This document shows, one piece after another, positions 1 through 6,956 of a DNA stretch of 15,609 nucleotides (its first letter is position 1; each line of letters starts with the position of its first letter). Where the stretch lies: assembly GCA_038323965.1 (NCBI GenBank), contig JBBQHM010000049.1, positions 1 through 15,609 on the forward strand. The letters are read 5' to 3'. The notes beneath the pieces were generated by a model. That model did no database searches and was not told where the DNA came from. It saw only the letters and a list, made by a program, of their open reading frames with translations. The position numbers and the translations under genes are program-made. The DNA comes from JBBQHM01 sp038323965 (GTDB lineage: Bacteria; Verrucomicrobiota; Verrucomicrobiia; Chthoniobacterales; UBA10450).

Positions 1-406
1 CCAAGTCGAGCGTATAACCCACCGTGCGGTTAGGATTTATCCCTCCCACAAGCCCATACTGCGCATTAGTCATCTGGCTCTCGTAATCGTAGGTGAATTG
101 GTCACGCTTGGCGTCCTCACTGCGGTCGGTGCTGGTGAGCCGGTTCATGTTATCGTAGCCGTAAGTCTCGTTCGAGATCGTGCTTCCGCCAACGACCACC
201 GCCCGGTTCGGCATTCGGTTGAGCGCATCGCGCGTGCCGTAAGTGAGGTAGGTGCTGTTGAGTAGTGTGTCGCGCCGCGTGACGTTCGAGCCGGCGTCGT
301 ATGCGTACTGCGGAAGATTTCCGCGGGTCGGATCGCTCATGATAGACATCCGGCCTTTGGCGTCGTAGCTGTAGCGCACGTCATAGGTTCCGCTGTCAAG
401 ATTTGT
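1..406 (-). CDS. RHS/YD-repeat protein fragment, 5' end missing, continues off the left edge
   Basis: The minus strand reads as an open, GC3-rich frame of about 130 residues with repeated YD-type motifs: VRYSYDAKGRM, YAYDAGSNVTRRDTLLN, ETYGYDNMNRLTSTDR and FTYDYESQM. These are typical of RHS/YD-repeat proteins, large secreted or surface proteins often found in polymorphic toxins or as orphan wall-associated proteins. No start codon with an upstream signal exists. The first possible in-frame starts (GTG at 379, ATG at 349) cut into a YD repeat. The RHS-like sequence begins abruptly next to the stop codon of the nuclease gene, at an ATAGGGGTCAGT motif. I infer that the 5' part was lost at this junction and that this is a remnant, although the frame is intact inside the window. 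No toxin domain is visible here. Confidence 0.7.
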
Positions 407-408
407 TG

Positions 409-420
409 ACTGACCCCTAT
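409..420 (-). repeat. ATAGGGGTCAGT motif at the nuclease/RHS junction
   Basis: The minus-strand 12-mer supplies the TAG stop of the nuclease gene and sits exactly where the truncated RHS fragment begins. It is followed by GTCAA..TTGAC, a 5-nt-arm inverted repeat. A copy with 11 of 12 matches occurs at 15543-15554 and a weaker relative (ATAGGGTCTGAT) at 11473-11484. Confidence 0.4.
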
Positions 421-1751
421 TCTTTCGTGTTGAAGATGACAAGGTAGCCGGATGAATGCCGTCCGTTCGCGCCCGGCACTTCGGCCGGTTTAGGCGCGCT
501 TTGCCAGTCGATCTTTGCGGAATCGAATCCATTCGTTTTCATCCAGGCACTAACGATTTCTTTAGAACCCGCCGGATAAGTGCCGTAAGCTGACGTCGGC
601 ACGATAGTCGAAGAGGGGACTGCCGCCGTGGTCGAGGTCGATCCCACAGTTTTCTCGAGCAAATCCGCCAACCGCCAGCCAGCTTTCTGCAGCTCGTCGC
701 GTGCGATCCTGGCGGACCACGCGGGGTAGGACAAACCGTCGGGCATGGTCTTCGGCTGGGCCGTCGCGATCGCGACGACGCCACCTTCCTGCTGCTGCGC
801 GCGCGCTTCGCTGATGGTCAGCCGGTCGTGCGCCTCCCGCGCGATTGGTAATATCTCGTTAGCCCATATTTCGGAGTAGGCCTTGGGATCCGTGCCGCTC
901 GCCACGCGCCAATTTTTTGGTTCCGCCTTGACCAACTCGTTGACCAGATCGGTCCGCGCCGCATCGCCGCGTGCGCGCCGTTCCTCTTTAGCCATGGCGG
1001 GCGGAAACTGCGGAAGCAGGGCGACGACGGCGTCGTTATCCCAGAAGCCGTGTAGCTTTTTCGTCGCCGCGGGCAGGGAACCGTCGGCCGGCAGCTGCAG
1101 CGAAATAGTGTTGCCGCCCTGGTCTTCCAGCGCCCCAGCGTTCTTGTCGGGATCGGTGACGTGCCCTTGCTGATCGAAATACATCGCGCCGACGTGCATC
1201 GGCTCATGGATATCGCCGACGTAATGCGCCAGCAAAATAATAGCGATCGGTTTCGTGATTTTGCGCTCGTTTTCCTCGGGTGTTTCTCCGCGCAGGACGG
1301 ATACGCAGTACATCGTGATTTGCACGATGTCCCACTGGCTGCGGCCGGCTTTGCCATCGGCATATTTCTCGTTGAGGACGAGCGGGACGTCGGTGTAATG
1401 AAACCAATGATGCGACGGCACCGCCGAGTTGTGGTCCTTCGTCGGCGGGTTCGCGCGCCAGAAATCGCGCAGCTGCGCGTCAATACGCGGGCGCGCTGAG
1501 TAATGGAATATACCGGGATTGTCTGCGCCTTTCTTGTCCCAGCCTTTGATTTCGTCGGCGATGACGGACGCTTTTTCCAGAGTGAATCCGTCGATCAATT
1601 GCGCGACCTTCTGGCCGGTCGGAGTTCCGGCGAGTTTCTTGTCCGCGATCGCACCCACAATTTGGTGTCCGGCCGGACCCCACGCCCTGGCGGTTCCCGC
1701 AGAACTGGCGAGCAACGCAACCGTCACTGCGCATTCGGTGATCAGATTCAC
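417..1751 (-). CDS. Secreted S1/P1-family zinc nuclease
   Basis: The 444-residue product has the full zinc ligand set of the S1/P1 nuclease family, whose members cleave single-stranded DNA/RNA and remove 3'-phosphates using three Zn ions. Visible ligands are W24 and H29 (WGPAGH, the mature N-terminus), D66, H118, H176/D180/H186 (LLAHYVGDIHEPMH) and H234/D238 (LHGFWD). A hydrophobic leader ending in ATARA-like residues (about 1-23) precedes W24, as expected because the N-terminal Trp must be freed by signal peptidase. The start is a GTG with no Shine-Dalgarno sequence, and the leader has no basic n-region, so the start is uncertain. After about residue 368 there is a Ser/Thr/Pro-rich linker and a 60-70 residue tail beyond the nuclease fold. 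It lies 40 nt behind the permease-amidohydrolase gene and is probably co-transcribed, with a role in scavenging nucleic acids in the periplasm or outside the cell. Confidence 0.9.
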   Translation of the reverse strand: MNLITECAVTVALLASSAGTARAWGPAGHQIVGAIADKKLAGTPTGQKVAQLIDGFTLEKASVIADEIKGWDKKGADNPGIFHYSARPRIDAQLRDFWRANPPTKDHNSAVPSHHWFHYTDVPLVLNEKYADGKAGRSQWDIVQITMYCVSVLRGETPEENERKITKPIAIILLAHYVGDIHEPMHVGAMYFDQQGHVTDPDKNAGALEDQGGNTISLQLPADGSLPAATKKLHGFWDNDAVVALLPQFPPAMAKEERRARGDAARTDLVNELVKAEPKNWRVASGTDPKAYSEIWANEILPIAREAHDRLTISEARAQQQEGGVVAIATAQPKTMPDGLSYPAWSARIARDELQKAGWRLADLLEKTVGSTSTTAAVPSSTIVPTSAYGTYPAGSKEIVSAWMKTNGFDSAKIDWQSAPKPAEVPGANGRHSSGYLVIFNTKE

Positions 1752-1791
1752 AGCTTTGGGACGGATCGGTGGCGCAGTTGCTTCACCGTTG

Positions 1792-3990
1792 CTATTTTTG
1801 CTTGAAGATCTCGCTGCGAATCACGCGTTCGCCTTTGAAGAATACGGTCGAGATCGCTGAAAGCGCTTTCACGTCCTGCAGTGGGTTGCCATCCACGATG
1901 AGCAAGGATGCTTCCTTGCCTTTCTCGATGGTGCCGGTGCGATCGTCGATCCGCAGAAGCTTCGCTGCGTTCGACGTAGCGGCTTGGAGCGCGACATCAA
2001 TGGGAATGCCGGCGGCGGTCCAAAGCTCGATCTCATGTTGCACCGTCGGACCATGGATGACGTAAAAATTCCCAGCATCGCTGCCGGTAACAAGCATGAC
2101 GCCGGCGCGCCAGGCTTTTATCAGATTGCGATCGCCGATCTCGAGCGACATCGGGTATTTTGAAATCGCTTCGCGCAACTCCTTCAGCTTTTCGTCGTGC
2201 GCGGCGGCTTCGCTTCCTTCGAGCAACTCCTTCGGCGCAGCCTGTTGCACGAGTGAGCGCTTCAGAAGTGTCGTGTCACCCTTGGCGAAGCTCGTGAAAC
2301 CTTCCACGACACTCAGAGTTGGATCGAACGCGATTCCTTTCATTTTCATCTCGGCAATCGTCGCGTCCGGAATTTCCTCCTGGAATGAGCCGTGCTCGAT
2401 CGAATCGCTCCCGATAGCGACTGCGTCGACAACGTCCGCCACGCTGCCCGTATGCGTCGCGAGCGGCAAATGTTTCGCATGCGCCTCCTCCGCAACCGCA
2501 CGGAGCAACGCGACATCCATGCGCTTGAATTCGTAACCGGGCACGCCCGCTTCGAGCACGCCTTTGATCGCGTTTACACCTTTGGCCGCGAGCTCATCGA
2601 CTTGCGTCCGGGCTTCAACGGCCGTTTTCGGCATTCGCACCGATTGCGCGAGGAGCCGCGAACGCATCGCCTCGGGAATGTTCTTATAATATTCAGTCCC
2701 GTGTCCGCCCTCCGCCGTGAAGAGCGGACCGCAGAATAACAAATCAGTCCCGAGCTTCTCGCCGCTTCCGTAGGTGCGGTGCAATTTCAGCATCGTATCG
2801 AGAGCGTCACCGACGCTGCGAACGGCTGTCACTCCGCTGTAGAGGTAGGCCGCGAGCACACGTTCGACAGTTTTCGGATCCGAGTACTTCGCCGCGTCGG
2901 CGTAAAATCCACCCGGTGCGCCGATGTGCACATGCACGTCGATCAATCCCGGCAGCACTGTCTTGCCGGCGGCATCGACCGGTTCCGCCTTTAATACCTT
3001 CGCATCGGGTGACGAGCCTTCGTACACCTCCGCGATCCTGCCATCCTTAATCAGGACTGCGCCGGACTCGATGACTTTGCCGTTCCCGACAAAGATTCTG
3101 CAATTCTGGATCACCCATGTGCGTCCACGCCTCATCTCGCGTGTGAGTTGTTTCGCCTTGGCGAGATCCTGCTGACTCCATGCCTGGTATGCGCCGAGAA
3201 TAAAAAACGGCAGCAGCACGACGAGGACCCATGCTTTGGCCGACCCGCGGAGCTTCTCTTCTTTTTCCCAGCGAAAAACTTTTGACGCGATGAAGATTCC
3301 GACTGCCGCGGTAATGATCATCGCGACGACGGAGGGCCAGTTGTGCAGCACCGATTCGCCGCGTTGCAAAATCCCGGAGATACCGGTCATGAGATACGTG
3401 GCCGGGATGAATTGTGTGACGATCTGTAGCCAATTCGGGAAAATAGTGATGGGGAAGGTTGCCCCGCTCAGGAAGAGCATCGCCATGTAGATCGGCTGGA
3501 TAAGTAGGTTGCTTTCCTGCGACGAATTGACGACCGCCGCGATGATGAGGCCCAGCGCGCGAAAAGCGGCGGAGGCGAAGCAGACAAAAAGGAGAAACGA
3601 AAGAATGTTATGCGGAATCGCCATCCCATAGAGGAAATGTGCGAGCACCAGCATCAGGAGCACGCTCGGGAGGTAAAGAATGACTCCCGTTACCATCGAT
3701 GAGAGGAGCAGGGGAACCGGCGTGATCGGAGTGACTTTGTATCGGCGAAGCACGTTCTCCTCGCGATCCAGCACGGCCCGCATCCCGGCGCCGAACAGAC
3801 CGTTGCCGAGGATGCCGATGACCGTAACCATCGTCACGACCAACAGGATCACGTTGCCTTGCTGGGCATCCATCAATTGCCCGAAAACAAAGAAAAAGAT
3901 GAGCGGGAAGAAGTAATTAAAGAAGAGGACGGCGCGGTTTCGAGACGCGAGCTTCAGGTCCATCTTTAGAAATGCTAGAAACGCTTTCAT
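1792..3990 (-). CDS. ABC-2 type permease fused to a metal-dependent amidohydrolase
   Basis: One uninterrupted 732-residue frame carries two unrelated domains. Residues 1-240 are an ABC-2 permease with about six hydrophobic segments (near 21-39, 46-70, 94-119, 129-154, 163-182, 219-237). A seventh segment at about 252-270 follows, then a short linker. Residues about 291-732 form an amidohydrolase of the imidazolonepropionase-like group: H353/H355 (DVHVH), K476 (the usual carbamylated Lys), H513 (ATHTG), H533 (IEHGS) and D638 (TGSDAGN), so the metal site is complete. There is no in-frame ATG at the domain junction. The upstream gene encodes the matching ATPase 5 nt away. With six core helices and a cytoplasmic N-terminus, the seventh helix should place the enzyme in the periplasm; this is inference. 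The substrate is unknown. A prolidase-like or cyclic-amide hydrolase coupled to export is possible, but nothing in the sequence decides it. Confidence 0.9.
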   Translation of the reverse strand: MKAFLAFLKMDLKLASRNRAVLFFNYFFPLIFFFVFGQLMDAQQGNVILLVVTMVTVIGILGNGLFGAGMRAVLDREENVLRRYKVTPITPVPLLLSSMVTGVILYLPSVLLMLVLAHFLYGMAIPHNILSFLLFVCFASAAFRALGLIIAAVVNSSQESNLLIQPIYMAMLFLSGATFPITIFPNWLQIVTQFIPATYLMTGISGILQRGESVLHNWPSVVAMIITAAVGIFIASKVFRWEKEEKLRGSAKAWVLVVLLPFFILGAYQAWSQQDLAKAKQLTREMRRGRTWVIQNCRIFVGNGKVIESGAVLIKDGRIAEVYEGSSPDAKVLKAEPVDAAGKTVLPGLIDVHVHIGAPGGFYADAAKYSDPKTVERVLAAYLYSGVTAVRSVGDALDTMLKLHRTYGSGEKLGTDLLFCGPLFTAEGGHGTEYYKNIPEAMRSRLLAQSVRMPKTAVEARTQVDELAAKGVNAIKGVLEAGVPGYEFKRMDVALLRAVAEEAHAKHLPLATHTGSVADVVDAVAIGSDSIEHGSFQEEIPDATIAEMKMKGIAFDPTLSVVEGFTSFAKGDTTLLKRSLVQQAAPKELLEGSEAAAHDEKLKELREAISKYPMSLEIGDRNLIKAWRAGVMLVTGSDAGNFYVIHGPTVQHEIELWTAAGIPIDVALQAATSNAAKLLRIDDRTGTIEKGKEASLLIVDGNPLQDVKALSAISTVFFKGERVIRSEIFKQK

Positions 3991-3995
3991 CGTAT

Positions 3996-4928
3996 TTAAT
4001 CGCGTAAACGTTTGCCCGTTAACTCAATGAAGACGTCTTCAAGTGTCGGTCGATGTAACTCCACATCTTCGATCTCGTAACCCTGGGCGTCGATCCACTT
4101 CACGAGCTCCACGAGCGTGCGGGCCGGTTTTCGGGACCGCACTTTCAGGCTCCGGCGGTCTTCGGCAACACTGCTCTCGGTCGCGTCCGCCCATTCGGGA
4201 AATGCAACGTCGCCGAACGGCCGGCTCACCGTGATCCCGATTCGAGCCTGCTCCGCACTCCGTTCTTGCAACTCGCGCGGGGACCCGAGCGCAACGATCT
4301 GGCCGGCATCGATGATCGCCACCCGGTCGCAGAGCCGTTCAGCTTCCTCTATATAATGAGTGGTCATCAGGATCGTGCGCCCGTCCGCTTTGAGTTCCTC
4401 GATGAGGTCCCGGATTTCGAGCCGCACCTGAGGATCGAGGCCGGTCGTAGGCTCATCGAGAAAAAGCATCTGCGGGTCATTAATCAAGGCGAGCGCAATT
4501 GCGAGCCGCTGTTTCTGCCCACCCGACAGCGTGGAGTAAAATGCGTCGCGCTTGTCCCAAAGCTGCAGTCGTTTCAGGAGGGCGTCGCCTGAGACCGTGC
4601 GCGTGTAGAAAGCTCCGAAAACATCCAGCGCTTCACGCACCCGCAGTTTGTCCTGCAAATTCGTCGCCTGCAGACAAACGCCGATCCGGTCCTTCAGCTG
4701 CTGCTTCTGCCGATCGGGATCAAAGCCGAGCACCTTGACCTCGCCGCTGGTCCGAGGACGCAGACCTTCCAGGATCTCGACCGTGGTGGTTTTGCCGGCG
4801 CCATTAGGGCCGAGCAGCCCGAAGACCTCGCCGGTATGCACTTCGAAGCTGATACCCTTCACCGCCTCCACGCCTCCAGGGTAGGTCTTGCGCATTTCAC
4901 GCACCTCGATGGCGAAGGTATTATCCAT
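3996..4928 (-). CDS. ABC-2 type transporter ATP-binding protein
   Basis: The 310-residue ATPase energises the permease encoded 5 nt downstream. Motifs in order: Walker A GPNGAGKT (40-47), Q-loop Q87, signature LSGGQ (134-138), Walker B LFLDEP (155-160) and H-loop H191 (TTHYIEEAE). A C-terminal region ending RPTLEDVFIELTGK is typical of the DrrA/CcmA-like exporters of the ABC-2 group. I chose the ATG at 4928 (protein begins MDNTFAIEV). The frame stays open to 5033, but that extension would overlap the end of lnt and looks unlike the family, while 4928 sits 14 nt after the lnt stop. The transported substrate cannot be read from the sequence. Drugs, lipids or polysaccharides are the usual cargo of this subfamily. 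Confidence 0.95.
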   Translation of the reverse strand: MDNTFAIEVREMRKTYPGGVEAVKGISFEVHTGEVFGLLGPNGAGKTTTVEILEGLRPRTSGEVKVLGFDPDRQKQQLKDRIGVCLQATNLQDKLRVREALDVFGAFYTRTVSGDALLKRLQLWDKRDAFYSTLSGGQKQRLAIALALINDPQMLFLDEPTTGLDPQVRLEIRDLIEELKADGRTILMTTHYIEEAERLCDRVAIIDAGQIVALGSPRELQERSAEQARIGITVSRPFGDVAFPEWADATESSVAEDRRSLKVRSRKPARTLVELVKWIDAQGYEIEDVELHRPTLEDVFIELTGKRLRD

Positions 4929-4942
4929 TATCGACCGACGCT

Positions 4943-6601
4943 CTACACCGTCCTTTGTTGACTGACAACGCGCTTCGCGAAATGCCGACGCCAAAATGCC
5001 GCGCATGCGACCAAAATCGAAATGGCGGTGCAAATCCTGGCAAAGAGTTCGCCATGTCTGGCGTAGAAGGTGAGTAGCTTGTCGGTCGGCACTGCGACCG
5101 TGCTGGTGAGGACGCCGTCGGTGAATTGACTGCCCTGTTCGTCCAATAACACCTGGGTGACCCGCCCGAATTCGTTAACGTAACAGGTGACGCCAGTGTT
5201 GGCCGCTCGGACCATGGGACGGCGTAGTTCAATACAGCGGAAGATGGCATTGGCCAGCTGCTGCTGCGACGCGGCGGATTTAACGAACCAGCCGTCGTTT
5301 GTGACATTAGCGAGAAGATCGGCACCTCTAACGACGAATAGGCGCGCCAGTTCGCCGATGGTGTCTTCAAAGCAGATCAAAGGCGCGACGAGCACTTTGC
5401 TGTTAGTCAGGTGAAACACGGTGGGGTCATGGCCGACCGCGAAATCGCCCGGGACCTGATCGCCGACGATGCGGGCCAGGAGAGGGATATAACGGCGACC
5501 CGGGATGTATTCGCCAAAGGGAACAAGATGCATTTTGCGATAGATCTGGACTTCCGTGTCGTCGGGGGAAACGAGCAACGCGGCATTCCACGCATCCCGT
5601 CCGTTGTCGTCAATGACGCCGAGGAGAAGGTTCAGCTTTAGTCGCGCTGCGATCCCGGTGACGAAGTCGAATGTCTCCTGGTTCTGCAAAACGGGCGCGG
5701 GCATGGAGCTCTCCGGCCAGACGACGAGGTCAGGGGTGCCAATAGCTTCGGTGCCCATCACAGTCAGGCGGGTGAATTGATCGAAGATTTTTTGGGCGTA
5801 ATCGGGGTTGAATTTCTCTTCGCGCGCGATGTTTGCCTGCACGGCGACGACGCGCAAATCGGTGGTTACCCGTTTTCTTTGCGGCGCGTGAATGCCGAAC
5901 ATGAAGACTCCGAGCAATAGCAGGAGAGTGAGGGTCACGTCATAGTGCGGCCGGACCGGCTTGATGCGCGTTTCGATGGCGAAGCGGCGAACGCTGGCGA
6001 CAAGGATGACGTTGGCGAACGCTACCAGGAACGAGCAGCCGGCCATCCCGGTAAATTCGGCGATCTGGATGAGCGGCCAGTTTCGGTGCAGCGCGACACC
6101 TAGTCCGTTCCAGGGAAAGCCGGTAATGACCCAACCGCGAAGCCATTCGTGCGTGACCCAGGCCGCCGCCACGACCAAGGCCAGCCCGAGATTATGAAAT
6201 GAATTGAGCCACGGAAAATGACGACGCGCGTTAAGAGCTTCGCCAAGCGCGAGCGGGATCGAATTAAAGATCGGCCGAACGATTCCACAGAACCAGCCGA
6301 AGATGGCGTAGTAAGTCGCCATGTAGAGCGACACCAGAAACCAGCCGGGACCGGTCACGGTGGTTAACCAGAAAAATGCCGTCAGGAAAAATGCGCAGCC
6401 CGCGACGAACCCAAGCGCAAGATCGCGCCGCCCGCGTCGCTTGGATTTCTCGCCGCTAAACCAGACAGCGGTAAGCAGCGGCGTGAGCGCGATCCAGCAC
6501 AACCAGCCCTGATCGAACGGCGCGAAGCATCCGGTGCATAAGAGTCCGCTCAGGATCGCCGCCAGCCACGGCCAGAACCGCGGCAACTTCGCACCTCGCA
6601 T
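4943..6601 (-). CDS. lnt: Apolipoprotein N-acyltransferase
   Basis: Lnt adds the third acyl chain to the N-terminal Cys of lipoproteins in the inner membrane. The 552-residue protein has several N-terminal membrane segments (about 10-240), a periplasmic nitrilase-like domain (about 248-505) and a last hydrophobic helix near 520-537. The catalytic triad is visible: E297 (VVWPESSMPAP), K356 (YRKMHLVPFGEYIPGR) and C410 (APLICFED). Length and order match the family. The ATG at 6601 follows the preceding stop by 4 nt and the ATPase gene starts 14 nt after its stop, so it sits inside an operon. A small lipoprotein gene at 9109-9381 is one local candidate substrate. The C-terminal tail VVSQQRTV is short and unremarkable. 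Confidence 0.96.
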   Translation of the reverse strand: MRGAKLPRFWPWLAAILSGLLCTGCFAPFDQGWLCWIALTPLLTAVWFSGEKSKRRGRRDLALGFVAGCAFFLTAFFWLTTVTGPGWFLVSLYMATYYAIFGWFCGIVRPIFNSIPLALGEALNARRHFPWLNSFHNLGLALVVAAAWVTHEWLRGWVITGFPWNGLGVALHRNWPLIQIAEFTGMAGCSFLVAFANVILVASVRRFAIETRIKPVRPHYDVTLTLLLLLGVFMFGIHAPQRKRVTTDLRVVAVQANIAREEKFNPDYAQKIFDQFTRLTVMGTEAIGTPDLVVWPESSMPAPVLQNQETFDFVTGIAARLKLNLLLGVIDDNGRDAWNAALLVSPDDTEVQIYRKMHLVPFGEYIPGRRYIPLLARIVGDQVPGDFAVGHDPTVFHLTNSKVLVAPLICFEDTIGELARLFVVRGADLLANVTNDGWFVKSAASQQQLANAIFRCIELRRPMVRAANTGVTCYVNEFGRVTQVLLDEQGSQFTDGVLTSTVAVPTDKLLTFYARHGELFARICTAISILVACAAFWRRHFAKRVVSQQRTV

Positions 6602-6605
6602 TCGA

Positions 6606-6917
6606 TTAACCCCGGCGACGGCGCTCGGTTTTCTTCACCGCGCCCCGGCGCGGGCGAATCGCGTCACGCAATGCGCGCGAATACGAGCCGTTCACACGAA
6701 AGTAGGCGCGCTCGACATCGGCAATCGTTCGGACATTCACCTTGCTGGAAAGAACGTAACCCTGGTCGATTAGTCCGGTGAGCGTCATCAGAAACTCGGC
6801 CTCGCCGATCTCCTTGGCGCGCTCGATCAGGAGGTTGCCGAAAATCGGGGACCCGGAGAGCCCGATACATTTCAGCACGGTGATCTCACCGCCATCGAGA
6901 TGAATCTCGCGTTGCAC
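6606..6917 (-). CDS. Small basic hypothetical protein, possible winged-helix fold
   Basis: I do not recognise this 103-residue protein by name. It starts with GTG (an in-frame TGA lies one codon upstream, which fixes the start closely) and ends 4 nt before lnt, so it is translationally close to that gene. Residues 10-80 alternate helix-like segments (ITVLKCIGLSG, NLLIERAKEIGEAEFLMTLTGLIDQGYV) with a strand pair (SSKVNV, AYFRVNGSY) in the order expected of a winged-helix DNA-binding domain. The tail, from about residue 88, is very basic (RPRRGAVKKTERRRRG). A small transcriptional regulator or nucleic-acid-binding protein is my best guess, from composition and predicted layout only. It lies 39 nt after the phosphoglucomutase stop. 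Confidence 0.75.
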   Translation of the reverse strand: MQREIHLDGGEITVLKCIGLSGSPIFGNLLIERAKEIGEAEFLMTLTGLIDQGYVLSSKVNVRTIADVERAYFRVNGSYSRALRDAIRPRRGAVKKTERRRRG

Positions 6918-6956
6918 GCATCACTGTTTGCCGTCTTTAATTCCGCTGTCTAGCGC

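Noticed and set aside
818..1483. 221-residue minus-strand ORF inside the nuclease gene
   Set aside because: It is a frame shadow: Arg/Ser/Thr-rich, no family features, while the overlapping frame has all zinc ligands of the S1/P1 nuclease.
4955..4967. 13-nt match GTCAGTCAACAAA shared by the lnt 3' end and the nuclease/RHS junction
   Set aside because: In a 15-kb window a few 13-nt matches are expected by chance, and here it lies in the coding end of lnt, so it is not good evidence for a repeat.
4929..5033. N-terminal extension of the ABC ATPase
   Set aside because: It would overlap the end of lnt, has no ABC-family similarity, and the ATG at 4928 fits the domain start and the operon spacing.
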